DNA from: Molossus alvarezi
Taxonomy: Eukaryota; Chordata; Mammalia; Chiroptera; Molossidae
Assembly: GCA_037176705.1 (NCBI GenBank)
Contig: CM073891.1
Span: forward strand, 90,416,327-90,480,326
DNA: 64,000 bases
Reading direction: 5' to 3'
Shown: piece after piece, positions 1-12,222 of the stretch
Layout: each line of letters starts with the position of its first letter
Numbering within the stretch: position 1 is the stretch's first letter
Made by a program: the position numbers and the translations under genes
The notes under the pieces: generated by a model
What the model was told of the DNA's origin: nothing
What the model saw: only the letters and a program-made list of their open reading frames with translations
Database searches by the model: none

Positions 1-213
1 GGGGAAAAGGAGGAAATCTGTAATGCTTTCAACAATAAAAATTCTTTTAAAAAAGAATAGGTTCATTTCTTATTCAGTAACGGATAGTTCATAATGTGCT
101 TAAACTACTAGTAGTCTCATTTTCCTCCACAGTACTCTTTTTATTTATTTTAATTTTTTATTTCAGTTTTGAAGACTTTATTGGATATACATTCTACTTC
201 TATTGATTTTCAG

Positions 214-265
214 CTCCTTTGGGCTCTTGGTAAGACACACAAAGGAGAAAAATATGGAGAGAAAG
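214..265 (+). other. candidate cryptic or untranslated exon
   Basis: A 52-bp segment lies between a good acceptor (TATTGATTTTCAG, ending at 213) and a good donor (AAAG|GTAAGAATC). A second strong donor, TTG|GTAAGAC, lies inside it. Two of three frames are open. It could be a 5' exon of ASB15 or of another transcript, or chance; nothing links it to a known gene. Confidence 0.2.
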
Positions 266-1069
266 GTAAGAATCCACCATGAATATATCAAATTGATCCT
301 TTTTCTTAATTAGTTAGGCTTATTTATATTTAATGATATAATAGATATTCAGGTTCTTGTAGTTTTAAAAACATCTTTTTCTACATAGTCTGTTCTTACC
401 ATTGGTGTAGTTCTTTAGATATTTAGGAATGCTTTTATTTTTATTTAGTGGTTAACTGTATATTCATAATATTACATAACTTTCTTGGTTTCCAATTTCT
501 CTATGTGGTACCTGTTAGTTTCCTACTAGGAAAATTGAAATTGTCATGTTCCTTCTTCCTCCTCCCTTTCTCTGCATTTCCTTTCCCACCCACTTTTAGG
601 AAAAGAAGGTTACCTTTCTTAGTGTTTTCTGTCCTTGAGTATCTTCTAGGTGTTGCTTTGGAGAAATATTATGTCAGATAGCTTATTCTCCTTATTTTTT
701 AATTTTATTTTTACCCTGGCAGCACATGGTTTTCTTTCTCTGTACTTAAAATCCACTGATGTTACCAGGTTATGTTTCTCTATTGACTGTTTACATAATT
801 TTTTTCCTTGTACATAGTGTGTCCTGTATCTATTTAGGTTTACATCTTCCTTTATTTTAGAAATTAAATAAAATATATGTTTTTCAATAATTGCTTCTAT
901 TTTTTAGCTTTGTTCATTAGGGTCTCCAACTTTGCATTTTTTGGAACTTATTTGACTGTTTTATAAACAGATAAAGATACACCGACATATAGGTATATAC
1001 TCTACTATCCTTTTCAATGCTTTATTTTCATTCCATTTTGTTTGCTTTTCTCATTTTTATCCCAGTGTT

Positions 1070-1282
1070 GTTATTTTTTTTTTCTTTATTGATTTGAGAT
1101 AGAGAGGAAGGCAGAGAGAGAGAAACATTGATGAGTGAGAACATGGATTGGCTGTCTCCTGCATGCCCCCACTGGGGGATCAGGCCCACAACCTGGGCAT
1201 GTGTCCTGACCAGGAATTGAACTGGCGACCTCCTGGGGCATGGGTCAACACTCAACCGCTGAGCCACACTGGCTGGACTATT
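1070..1282 (-). mobile_element. Ves SINE, older type
   Basis: Minus-strand copy with head GCCACACTGGCTGGAC and B box GGTTCAATTCC read on the reverse strand. The left end is a poly-T (the SINE A tail) followed by TTTATTGATTT. A short direct repeat, CCAGTGTT, flanks it (1062-1069 and 1283-1290). Confidence 0.85.
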
Positions 1283-1594
1283 CCAGTGTTTTTTTACTGT
1301 ATCCTCTCTAGGATCTATTCTCTCTTGAGAAGTCTTTAAAATTTTATCTTCATTTCTGTGACAGCTTTTTTATTTCTCTTCTACTTCTTTCCTGAATTCT
1401 GAAAACCTTTATTTCATCTTCTACTTTCATCTTTTCATTAAATGCTTGCATTTCTACTTTGTAGTCTTCCTTCACAGATGAATTTGTGTTGTTGTTTAAT
1501 TTAATGACAAAATACATGACCATAATTTTCCTCTGCTCAATGGCAGCATTTTTCGGAGGACTGTAATTCATCTGTTTAAAACGTTTGCTGTTCT

Positions 1595-1860
1595 GCCCTG
1601 GATGGTTTGGCTCAGAGGCTAGAGTGTTGGCCTGTGGACCAAAAGTCCTGGGTTCGGTTCCCACTAAGGGCACGTACCTGGGTTGCAGTTTGTCACCAGC
1701 CCTGGTTGAGGTTGTGTGGGTGGCAACCAGTGGATGTGTCTCTCTCACATCGATGTTTCTCTCTCTCTCTCCTGCCCGCCCTCCCTCCTGCTCTATCTTA
1801 AGATAAATGCAAAAATGTCCTCAGGTGAGGATTAAAAAAATTAAAAAATAAATAAAAAAT
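1595..1860 (+). mobile_element. Ves SINE
   Basis: Plus-strand copy from GCCCTGGATGGTTTGGCTCAG through GGGTTCGGTTCCC (B box), the CT-rich tract and TCCTCAGGTGAGGATTAAAA. The 12-bp target duplication GTTTGCTGTTCT is at 1583-1594 and 1861-1872. Confidence 0.92.
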
Positions 1861-1937
1861 GTTTGCTGTTCTTTTCTTTCATTTTACTATTATATTTATG
1901 CTATATGAATTCCATGTTTATTAATCTTTTTACTGTT

Positions 1938-2166
1938 GTTAATCCTTACCTGAGGATATTTTTCCATTGATCTTTTAGAGTGAGTGGAAGGGGGAGAGAG
2001 AGACATCAGTGTGAGGGAGACACATCAATTGGTTGCATCCCACATGACCACAATTGGGACCGGGGATCAAACTGCAAGCCAGGTATGTGCCCTTGACTGG
2101 AATCGAACCCGTTACCCTTCGGTCCATACGTCAATGCTCTAACTGCTGAGCCAAATTGGCCAGGGC
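1938..2166 (-). mobile_element. Ves SINE
   Basis: Minus-strand copy beginning AATCCTTACCTGAGGATA and ending GCCAAATTGGCCAGGGC. The flanking duplication (TTAATC plus T-rich) is weak. Confidence 0.88.
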
Positions 2167-2420
2167 ATTAATCATTTTTAAATAAGTTGAATTTTTCTGA
2201 GCCAACTATATCCAGAAGATAAGAGTTTGCTTCCTACAATTACAACTCATCTATGTGATTCTGTGTGGCTTCCTTCCTGTTTTCCTAACCCAACCCAGAT
2301 CCAAGAGGATTTGTGCAACCCCCTGCTCTTCTTAGTTTCTGCCCAGATTGCTACAATCAAATGCAAGAGCTTTTGCTATAGAACTCATTCCAAACATGAG
2401 TTCTTCATCTTTAGAAGGTG

Positions 2421-2557
2421 TACAGGGTAGGGCAAAAGTAGGATTCTAGTTGTTTATATGGAAAAGAATACAATGATTAATAAATAATAATATAAGAAAA
2501 AACTCTATTTCTTGTATTCACAACTGTGTAAGCCTACATTTTGCCCCACCTTGGGTA
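2421..2557. mobile_element. mariner/Tc1-type MITE
   Basis: About 137 bp bounded by TA. Imperfect terminal inverted repeats are CAGGGTAGGGCAAAAGTAGG at 2423-2442 and, on the other strand, CCAAGGTGGGGCAAAATGTAGG at 2533-2554. The inside is AT-rich with no coding capacity. TA target duplication and this terminal motif fit a non-autonomous mariner family of bats. Confidence 0.85.
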
Positions 2558-2823
2558 TTAGCTAGTAGTTTAGAAATCTGCTGCCATCAGGCCTTCTCAT
2601 CACTCTGTACTTTTTATATCCTCCTACAAATATTTCTAATCTTTATGCTTTTAGCAGCCTTTACATATTTTGTAAGGATTCTAAACCTTATATTAGTCTA
2701 GTTTTGCTGAAAATGGAGTTTATGGTGGGTTTTTTTTTGTTTGTTTGTTTTTTTGTCATTCTCCATGTTGCTTTTGCACATTTTCTAGAAAGAGAAAGAT
2801 AGGAATTGAAATACTCATGTTCA

Positions 2824-3098
2824 GCCCTGTCCAGTTTGGCTTGGCAGGTAGAGTGTCAGCCCGCCGACAAGAGAGTCCTGAGTTCGGTTCCCACTAAGGG
2901 CACGTACCTCATTTGCAGTTTGTCGCTGGCCCTGTTTGGGGTCGTGTGGGTGGCAACCACTCAATGTGTCTTTTTCACATCAATGTTTCTCTCTCTCTCT
3001 TTCTCCCCGTCTCCCTCCCCCTCTATCTGAAGATAAATGCAAAAATGACCTCAGGTGAGGATAAAAAATAAATAAATTAATTAATTAAAAAAAAAAAA
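2824..3098 (+). mobile_element. Ves SINE
   Basis: Plus-strand copy GCCCTGTCCAGTTTGGCTTGG to TCAGGTGAGGATAAAAAATA with a long A-rich tail. The imperfect target duplication GAAATACTCATGTTCA (2808-2823) recurs after the tail as GAAATATCCATGTTCA. Confidence 0.9.
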
Positions 3099-3099
3099 A

Positions 3100-5515
3100 G
3101 AAATATCCATGTTCAAACCAAAAAGCTTTCTGTTATCTATGTTTTCTGTTATCTATTTTGACATGATAACTATTCTTTTATTAGTATTTCATAAGATGGT
3201 AGTTGTAATTGTAAAACCAGCTATTGCATAACTAGCTCATGTAATTCAACAATTGAAATCATTGTTTGTCTCATATTATTAACTATTATGTCAGATCTTT
3301 ATATATGACTGATATATTGAAAAACGTAAGGCTTTAATATATTCTTGATAGATTCCATTGTTGAATTTTTAGCATATTGACATGGTTATGTATTTTGATA
3401 AAACATTAGCTCTTGTGTTCTGTTATTTAAGGGACTTTTTTTCATTATTATTTTGATACTGAGAAGAACTGTCACTTTCCTAGAACCAGGCATTGTTTTA
3501 CATTAAATATTTCTACAAATGGCCTTGTTTCCCTTTTCTTAACAGCAATTAGAAAACAAGACCCTATTTTTGGGGTCCCATCATAAGATAGGGGGCCCCA
3601 TCACAATGTTGTCTACTTTAATGTTAGCTATACTTTTTTATTCAGATTCATTTAAATCTGTGTTTAGCCCTATTTTATCATCATAGATCAATTTTAATTC
3701 TTTCTGTAATAGTTCCTTCCTTCTCAGGTTTTGAAAACCCTAAAATTTGATGCTCATAGCAATTTGATTTAAAATGTTAATAAATATGTTGAACTTCTTG
3801 AACAATACAGAGTCAAATGGATATTTGCCCTTTATTAAGATTTTCTTTGAGTATAGTTATTCAGTCTTAACCCCTGAACTGTTCTTTACCCATGTTTTTG
3901 TTTGTTTGTTTTTGGTTTGGTTTTTCTCTCATCCCCAGGATTGCTCGGACAGTTTCTGTCGAAGGCACTGTAGAAATCATGGTATCTACCTACTACACTA
4001 GTGTTCCTTATGGAAAAAAAAATACCAAGCATAGTACCTTGCACATGGAAATCACCTTTAAAAAAATGAATGAATAAAAGATATATGAATAGTAAAATAA
4101 GGTTCAAATGATAAAAGTTATTCACAGTCCTGCTCACAAACTACCTGCTTATGTTTGGCTCAGCTGAAAACAGCATGACATCTTTTACCCATCCAAAGCT
4201 TCCTTCGTTCTGGGTTGCTCAAATGCTACCAGCTGTATTTCTGTGATCAGAAATGCTTGGAAGAAAATAGGCAGTAACTTAATTTACCTTGACCTAGACA
4301 CTGTTTGCAGTTCACCTAACTGTGAACATACCCTCCTTTCCTCCTCCTACTTCTCTTTCTGCACCTTTAAAACATTTTCTCTGTATCTTTTGTATTTACT
4401 TGTTTATTCATTCATTTCTGCAAGCTCAGGTAATTTGAGGCTTTAGCTTTCCTAATACTGTTATCAATAGTCTATATATTCGTATTATAGGGACTTTTGT
4501 GATATCTTGTATATGTCTTTATAATATCTGAGCTCATGAAATCATGTATGAACCACAGTGATTTCATTTACTGAGTCTCTTCTTTCTCAGTGAAACCTAT
4601 GTGTGCATGGTTAGAATTTTACGTCCTATGGCCTATCCTCTCCTCTTGTAGATATTCAGGTAACTGAATCATTGCCATCTGTAAACTTTATGGTCTTATA
4701 TCTTCTATTTTCTGTCTGAAATATCCAGTTTTGTTTTTCTTAATTAATATAAATTTACGATACAATTATATTCATGACATTTTATATGCAAAGGTAAAAT
4801 TAAGTAACAGTATTAATAGTAAATGTTACTCAATATATAAAAATGTGGATTATATTTATTTTCCTAATTATATTTAAATACATTGATTTCATAGTAACAA
4901 CATGTTATCCTCTAATAATTTCAAAGTTTAATTTGGACAATCTTAGATAAAAGTATCTTTTTAAGACTGAAGAATAAAGATCACAGATTTATTTTTTAAA
5001 TGACTAGTGTTAAATTTCTACATTTTATATACTCACAGCAGAGGCTGTGTTAGTTATGTTTGTTCTCTGAGTTATTTTTTATTACCAATTCACTTCTATG
5101 CAAAATAAAACTCTATAATATTCTCAGGAGTATCCTGAATGGCTTTTCTATTTTTTTTTTCCTTCTATTTAATCTCTGTTTGACTTTAGCCTGTGGGCTT
5201 AATGGATAATTGTTGCCAAATGAAAGTTAAAAATGAACTCAGAACCAGTTTACAACCTGCCTGGTACCAAGAGATTTGCAAATCTGTAATTCTCTTGTTA
5301 AACTCCTGGGAGTTAATTATGGCAAATCACACTAATTAAATTATTCTCGAGGCCTTTATTAAAAACAAATCTATTATGTTATAGAATGCACTTTAGACTC
5401 CTAGCTTGATTTTCTTTGTGTTATGAAATTCCTATTTAGACATTTAGTTTAGGTGAGAACATTAAACATATAGTGAAGCAGGAAGTTTCTCTGTTTAGGT
5501 ACCCAGACCTTCACT
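3100..5515. other. no gene or clear repeat recognised
   Basis: AT-rich non-coding DNA. Open frames are short and show no family signature. Parts probably belong to old L1 copies too decayed to call by eye. Confidence 0.5.
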
Positions 5516-5528
5516 TCAATTCACTTTT

Positions 5529-5782
5529 TTTTTTTTTTTTATCCTCATCCGAGGACATTTTTGCATTTTTTTTTTGTACAGACAGAGTGGGAGGGAGAGA
5601 GAGGAAGAGAGAGAGAGGGAAACATCGATGTGAAAGGGACACATCGAGTGGCTGCCACCCGCACGACCAACCAGGGCCAGGGACAAACTGCAACCGAGGC
5701 ACATGCCCTTAGCAGGAACCGAACCCAGGTCTCTCCGGACCGCAGGTGGACGCTCTAACCGCTGAGCCAAACCGGCCAGGGC
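5529..5782 (-). mobile_element. young Ves SINE, CpG-rich subfamily
   Basis: Minus-strand copy with poly-T start, ATCCTCATCCGAGGACA, a purine-rich GAGAGA section, CACATCGAGTGGCTGCCACC and end AAACCGGCCAGGGC. The 13-bp target duplication TCAATTCACTTTT is at 5516-5528 and 5783-5795. It is very close in sequence to the copy at 29590, which suggests recent amplification. Confidence 0.95.
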
Positions 5783-5944
5783 TCAATTCACTTTTAATGA
5801 ATGCCCACATTGTGCACATCCCACAGGTTACATCCCATGTCCTCAGAAGTGACAAATAAAAATTGATGTTAGAAATGTATGTGAATAATTGTAATACAAA
5901 GCAAACAGAAAATATATACTTGGAAAATAAAGGCAAAAAAGAGA

Positions 5945-6110
5945 TGGGCTCTGACAGGATTAGAAAAACTTCACAGAGGTGGAGATGGAAGGTTTAGTAG
6001 GGTCTTAAAGGAGCAGAAGGACTTTGACAGGCAGAATTGGGGCTGGCAAGGAAGGCATTTTAGACAGAAGACCGATGAACAAGAACAGAGGGAAGAATGT
6101 ACACAGCCTG
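5945..6110 (-). repeat. L2 LINE fragment
   Basis: Reads like the reverse of an L2 3' region (GGGTCTTAAAGGAGCAGAAGG, GGAAGGCATTTTAGACAGAAG). An old, diverged copy. Confidence 0.55.
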
Positions 6111-6141
6111 TTCAGAAAGCAAACAAGTTAAGCTAAGGTAG

Positions 6142-6860
6142 TGAAACCAAACCCCAAGTTCTACTGCCTGCCACAATGAAAGTCAAACTCATGAGACGGG
6201 TGCTTGTCAGAAGGAAAGTAGTTTATTAAATGCTAGTGTCTCTAGAAGATGTGGGGACCCCTGTCCTCAAAAACCCATTTTAACATTTCTGGTCAAGCCA
6301 GTGATTCTTATAGAGAGTTGGGGAGAATTTGGGAGGGGCAAGCTTCCCATGGGAAGTGAGAACATGCAGTTTTTCTTGAGAAAAGGAAATGGGAGTAAGG
6401 AAAAGGAGCTGAAGGAGAGTCACCGCAGCTCCCACTCAAGCTCACGCCCTTCATTCTGATGTTATCTCTCAATTTGCATAAAATGCCATCTGTGGTTTTA
6501 CTGTGAGCACCTGCATTTTACTGCCAGAATCAGGGTTCCTTACACCCAGAATAGGCTGCTCAACTGTAACGAGAACTTGGTCAGAGATGAAAGCACAGAA
6601 TTGGTTTGTATACCTTAAGAAAACATGGGGTTGATTATATACTTTGAGAAAACACAGAATCCATAACTTTGATTACTAGATTGGTACTATTAAATTAAAG
6701 TTAAATCATGGTTACAGTAGCAAGTGAACTCTTGAGGTGCATCCCAATCCCTGATTCTCTAATGCAGTGCTTGATATGTTTTTGGTTTGGCTTCTGGTTG
6801 AGTTGCTGAATCATTGAGCAGAGCAGACATCACAATCAAATTTACCAGGCACAGGGCAGC
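6142..6860 (-). repeat. probable solo LTR of an endogenous retrovirus
   Basis: On the minus strand a TATAAG box (6307-6312 complement) is followed about 80 bases later by AATAAA (complement of 6222-6227), the spacing typical of an LTR promoter and polyadenylation site. Sequence with moderate GC and no open frame extends upstream to about 6860. No coding region is attached, and the exact TG...CA ends and flanking duplication could not be fixed. Confidence 0.4.
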
Positions 6861-6975
6861 TCCGGGCTTGCTTCTGCTTTGGGCCATTTGAACAGGGGCT
6901 ACTCTGTAGTGGGAAGACACTGCACAGCATGTTTCACATCAGCATGGAAATGGAGAGGGCAGTGATTCTACATAT

Positions 6976-6977
<2 letters not shown>

Positions 6978-7020
<43 letters not shown>
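6978..7020. repeat. (AC)n microsatellite, about 43 bp
   Basis: Uninterrupted AC repeat. Confidence 0.98.
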
Positions 7021-7021
<1 letters not shown>

Positions 7022-7044
7022 TTGGGAGGCCTGTAACATATGGC

Positions 7045-7195
7045 GAAGACTGCCTGGGTTAAAATTCTAGCTCTGTCTCCCACTAGATTTTTTACCTTGG
7101 GCAATTTACTTAACCCTGTAAGCCATACTTCCTCCCAGAAAAAAAGGCCATGATAACATCTCATCTACTTTGCAGAAATGTTTAAATGTGAATTA
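7045..7195 (+). repeat. MIR SINE fragment
   Basis: Contains CTGCCTGGGTTAAAATTCTAG and CTTGGGCAATTTACTTAACC, the MIR core, in plus orientation. Confidence 0.75.
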
Positions 7196-7499
7196 ATGCA
7201 TATACATGACCAGGACTGCATTATGCAGCATCTTTGTGCACTTTAGAGAATTTTGGCCCTCTCCAGGTCGTTCAACTCATCACCAGGGCACTCATGTCAG
7301 TGAGCAGAGATGAAAATAAATTTCAGTCCCCTGGCCCCTTCACCCATGCATCCTTGTTCAGGGCTCAATCTGCATAACTGTACACAGAAGCCTGGAAGAA
7401 AGAGTTAACATAATGCGTGATTATAACAAGAACTCAATAAATATTGGCCATCATTATAATTATTAGGCAGCTAACCACTCCAAAACATAGTGTTGAGGC

Positions 7500-8999
7500 T
7501 TAGTCAGAGATATCTGGTTATGTTTGTTATGAAGAGAGAACAATGGATTCACAATGCACACCTAAGTCTTAGAACAGATTTCGAAATACAGAATTGGAAA
7601 AAAAAAAAAATCCAACGGGAGTCCATTTCTGCGTGACTCTCCTCCCACTAAGTGATGCTCTTTCATGTAGGCACAGCCTCAGCTTGTTTTGGTAGAACTG
7701 ACCTCCATTTAGAAATGGATTTTATTTACTAACAACTCAATCAATAGCCAGGTGGCATCTGTAACCCAGAGGCTTCCTTCAGCCCTCCGTGGGAGAGGAG
7801 GGAGGTGCTACTTCCTTCTCAGAGCCTGAGTGTTGCACGGTATACTTAAACACTGCTCCAAGAATGATTCTCACTAGAAACTCCATAAACTTCCTGACAC
7901 TTGGAATTCAAAACCACAATATCATCAATCATTAATTTACCAAATAACAGCATCATTTTACTGTTTGACACTTTGGGCATTGTTACTGTCTGAGAGTGGA
8001 GGCAGGACATTATATTTCCACTGTGTAGTTCTAAGAAGTTATTTTCCAGATACTTCGTTTTCATGCCAAAGGAAGAGGGTTCTGTCCATCTTAAGTCCTA
8101 AGGCTCTATTTTCATTGTTTCTATCTTTTTAAAAATTTATTTATCTGGTTCTAAAGAGTTTGTGAACTTTGCTACACAAAGGATAGGTTTCTGAGAAGTC
8201 TTTTTAATTAAACTTGTATACATCAAATCATGAGGATTACTTGCTATTTAGGAAATTATATAATAAATTTCCTTGTAAAATGGAAAATTTCTTTTATTGC
8301 TATTTAAGTCCAGTTGTGCATATACCATATATGTTTGCAAATTTTCTCCCTTTGTGTCACTCTTTGAGGAGAAAATATGAGATCTCGAGGATAATTTTTC
8401 AAAAGATTTCTGCAAACCATTTAAAACAATATAAATGACCTTTTCAGTAAAGCAAATGGGCTGATTAACACACTGTAAAGAGGTTTTTGACTTCCCTGGC
8501 CATGCATTCTGGGCAGTGCTGGGGCAGAAATTATGCTGCTGTTCCACGTTCATTTGTAGACAGAACACTTTCTGTTAATTTGCAACAAAACCTACATCTC
8601 AGTTTTAAGGTTAAAACAGTTGGAAAAGGAGAAGAAAGAGGAGGAATTGTGACACTGGATCATGATGTCTCCTGCTGAAATGCTCTCGTGGCTCCTCTTG
8701 CCTCCTGCAGGGGGTCTCAGACGTAGAACCCTTGCAGGACAAGACTCATTCCACAGTCTTTGAAAAGTGTATCTTTGTGGAAGGATGTGTGAGTGTGAGA
8801 GGTGGGCTTACATTAAACTACCAAGGGAGCATGTATTCAAAAGTTCAGACTCTCCACATAACCTTTAGAGATTCTGAAGGTAGAGATACCACTGACCCTA
8901 GGTCACCCCAGGGATAAAACTATTTCTCTCCTCCACTGCCCTAAAGGAAGAAATTAAATAAAACCCTGAATTTCCTAGTTCAGTGTGTAATGTCCTCCA
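7500..8999. other. no gene recognised
   Basis: Mixed-composition non-coding DNA. Small overlapping open frames near 8214-8678 have no recognisable domain and no splice or codon support. Confidence 0.5.
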
Positions 9000-9370
9000 T
9001 ATTCTGACTCCTGCCTACCTCTCCTGCTCATTTCCTGCAGGCTCCCCTGTGCATTCTGTCACCAGCTATAGTAAGTGTTCATAACTCCCCCCACGTATGC
9101 TGTTTTCCCTCATAGCTGTGTGCATTTCCTCTGCCTGGAATGCCTGTCCCTTTTTAGATTTTTTTTTTTTAAGTCCTGCTCATCCTCCTCTGCTCATGGC
9201 TTTATCTTCTCTGTGGCACACTTTTTGTCACACTCTCTGGAAGCTAAATATCACCTCCTTTTGGTCATCTCTTTATGTCCTCCATCAAAAATAAGAACTA
9301 CCTTGTTTAATATTATCATTGTACCTGGAACACAGCAGCTAATAAATTCAGGCTTGGCCAATAAATGAAT
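9000..9370 (+). repeat. L2 LINE 3' fragment
   Basis: Contains TTTCCTCTGCCTGGAATGCC, later TGTACCTGGAACACAGCAG and a terminal CAATAAATGAA, the normal order of an L2 3' end. Confidence 0.75.
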
Positions 9371-10499
9371 ACAGTTCTATTCAAAGGGGAGTACACCTAA
9401 TTTAGGTTCATCAGAAATAACTTAGCACTGTAAAAAATTAATGTGAATCTTATTTAAGAATTAATCTAGTAGCCTCTTTTAAAATCTAAGGTATAAGGCA
9501 AAGAGCATTAGAAACAAATATTTTAGCAGAATCGGAAACTTTAAAAGTAAGAAATGTTTAAGTCATAAAACAAAATGATAGCATTATAGATCCTTAAAAT
9601 TGAAAGGTAAATCAGAGCTCATCTAATTCCAGGCCTAATTTCAATATTTCAGCAGAGAAACAGAAGATTCAAAGAGGCAAGAGACTGTTTCTCAGCTCTT
9701 TCTGTTAATCTTAGGTCATAGGAGGAGATATCATGGGAAAGTGAGCAGCCCTAAGGAGAAGCTGGAACAGAGAACCCTGGAGTGCAGATCATCTAAACCA
9801 CTCCCAAAGCCCTCTGGGGCGGTGGTTATCAATGCCCAGTCTGCCCTCTCCCTCAGCCACTTGCTGTGGTTGTGTGTGTAATGATGTTCTAAGAAATTGT
9901 AAAAGAACAATTTTAAATTCTACTTAAGTGTCTGTTATATGATATTCTTTTTATTCTAATACAGTTGTTAGTATAAACTTTAAAATAACTGACTTTTACA
10001 AATCAGTGGCTCTTACTCATAAAACAAGGGAAACAAAATGAGCTAAGAGAGACTTCAAAGAGAACAAGGTTTAGGAAAAGGAAGTAACATTTCTAGATTT
10101 CAGGAATTTGTATGTGGGTTTTACAATCCCCTAGACACAGGAACATTGTATCTCTCTCTTCTCATCCTGAGAAGCTGGGGTGATACGAGGCAAGATGGGA
10201 AATCCCTGAAAGAAAGCCAGGCGGGAAGAGAGATGATTCTGGAATAGAAAACAAACCTAAATGTTGCTAAATTCAGTATTTAGTCCTCATTTTACTAGAG
10301 CTAGCCAGAATTGGATACAGTTGATCACTCCTTTCTGCTGCAAATAGTTTCCTTTGTTTCTGTGGCTTTGATTAACCCCAGGGCTCCTCCCTTGAATGTC
10401 TTTATTTTTCATCTCCACATCCTGGTTAGGTAAACTCATCTGGCCTCATGGCTTTAACTATCACTAATTTATTTCTCCAGGTCAGACTTCCTCTCTAAA

Positions 10500-10875
10500 C
10501 TTGGACTCACATTCATCTATTTAAGGGTCCACTTAACCCTTTCCTCTTGGACTTGCACAGGTGTGTCAAGCTTTACATGATCCGAGCTGAGCTCCTATTC
10601 CTCCTCTCGAAGCTGCTCCTCTGGAACCTTTTTCATCTTAGTTAATGGCAACTCCATCATTCAGAGTGCTTAGGGTCCCTCCTGGCCTCCTGTCTTCATG
10701 AACACAACATCAAACGCAAGCAAAGAGTGTAAATTGTACCGTCAAGCAGAGAAAAATCCCTGCAGGTTAGGTGGCGATATGTTGTATTCATTGCTGCATC
10801 CTGAGTAGCCAGAGAGTACGTCTGGCTTATAACACTGATCAGAAAATACTTGTTCAATAAGTGAAGGAATGATTT
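10500..10875 (+). repeat. L2 LINE fragment
   Basis: Diverged L2 sequence (TTAATGGCAACTCCATCATTC) ending with the 3' terminus motif TACTTGTTCAATAAGTGAAGG. Confidence 0.65.
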
Positions 10876-11024
10876 TGACACTAAGTAAGAATGAATCCAT
10901 ATTTTAAAATATTTTTTTCTTTAAAATCAAGAGTAAGAAAAATAAAAAAGCAAAGTTAACAATTAGGAATAAAAGAAATTGGTTTTTGTATGATTGCGAA
11001 GTTTTTATTTTAGATTACTCTATA

Positions 11025-11192
11025 CATAGATATGCTTCCTAAGCTTGGCAACATGTTAAAATCACCTGCAGAGCTTCCAATACGGTGATAGCCACGAATG
11101 TGAGTATCTGGGGATGGCCTCAGGCATCAGCGTTTTCTACAGCTTTTCAGGTCATTCCAATGAGAACCAAGCGTGAGAACAACTGCTCTTTA
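11025..11192. repeat. MER5-type hAT (Charlie) DNA transposon relic
   Basis: Contains AAAATCACCTGCAGAGCTT and, further on, CAGGCATCAGCGTTTTCTAC and GTGAGAACAACTGCTC, as in the near-palindromic MER5 family. Confidence 0.7.
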
Positions 11193-11399
11193 AAATTATA
11201 CCTAGCATTAGTGCTGACATACTAATGATTTGTCCTAAATGTTTTATAGTATAATCTCTGTTTCCTCCCTAACAAGCTAGTGTAACATTCCTCATAAAGT
11301 TTCCAGCCACTCAGCTTGCTAGTGCTGTGCACAGAAAGTAAAGAATGCAAGCAAATCAACCTAAAAACATTAGAACAAATGAGAGTTCTGAAAAGGCAG

Positions 11400-12026
11400 C
11401 TGAATCAAAATAAATATGCAAAGAGAGTTAGCTTTCAATGTGCCGGAAATAACCATTTGAAATATACTGGAGGAAAAAAACAATTCTATTGACAAAGAAA
11501 TAAAAATTATAAAATACTAAGGAATAAATATTCAAGAAAAAATTATGATACTTTATATAAATTCAAAGAAATGTTTTTTCTCTTCATTGATTTTAGAGAG
11601 AGAGGAAGGGAGAGGGAGAGATAGAAACATCAATGAGAGAGAACATTGGCTGGCCACCTCCTACACCCCCACCCGCCCCCACTGGGGATTTGGCCCACAA
11701 CCTGGGCATGTGCCTAGATTGGGAATGAATGGGCAAACTCTTGGTGCATGGGTCGATGCTCAACTATTGAGCCACACCGGCCAAGTGAAAAGAAAAGTTT
11801 TTAATAAACTGAGACAATACCATATTCCTGGGTGGGGAGATTAATATTTAGACATGTCAGTTCTTCCTGAAGAAAGCTAGTATTCATTCGTGTATTCCCA
11901 GTCACAATTCCATAGCTGGAAAAGATAATGTGTAAAAAAAATATTTTTAAAAGAAAAATTATGAGGGAGGACTTGCCCTCTTAAATATCACATAATTCCA
12001 TGAAGCTGTAATAATAAAAATAGTAT
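11400..12026 (+). repeat. old L1 ORF2 relic, split by a SINE
   Basis: AAAATACTAAGGAATAAATA before the SINE, and the segments ACAATACCATATTCCTGGGT and GGGAGGACTTGCCC after it, follow the L1 ORF2 order. It is heavily mutated and lacks an open frame. Confidence 0.65.
11579..11787 (-). mobile_element. Ves SINE, older type, inside an L1 relic
   Basis: Minus-strand copy from TCTTCATTGATTTTAGAGAG to GCCACACCGGCCAAG. Flanked by the imperfect duplication AAAGAAATGTTTTT (11565) and AAAGAAAAGTTTTT (11788). Confidence 0.88.
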
Positions 12027-12222
12027 CAGACTGACCAACCTCAGAGGAGGTGGGCAGAGGGGAGAAGGATGAGTTAAACCACAGATCTTATATGCATGTA
12101 TGCATAACCAATGGACATAGACAACAATGCTGGGGGGGTGGGATCGAGAGGAGGGTGCCTGCAGGGGGGATAAAAGAGAAACATCTGTAACAAAAATAAA
12201 TTAATTAATAAAAAAAAATTTT
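12027..12222 (+). mobile_element. bat L1 3' UTR fragment
   Basis: Matches in order the 3' end of the younger L1 at 62153-63092: AGACTGACCAA, TTAAACCACAGATCTTATATG, ACATAGACAACAATGCTGGG, and the terminus AACATCTGTAACAAAAATAA with an A-rich tail. Confidence 0.85.

Noticed and set aside
5473..5770. Several overlapping open frames rich in Arg/Glu on one strand and Ser/Leu on the other
   Set aside because: They lie wholly in a Ves SINE; the purine-rich GAGAGA section gives open frames in many registers. The same holds near 14859-15228, 29555-29831, 30230-30924 and 56227-56529.
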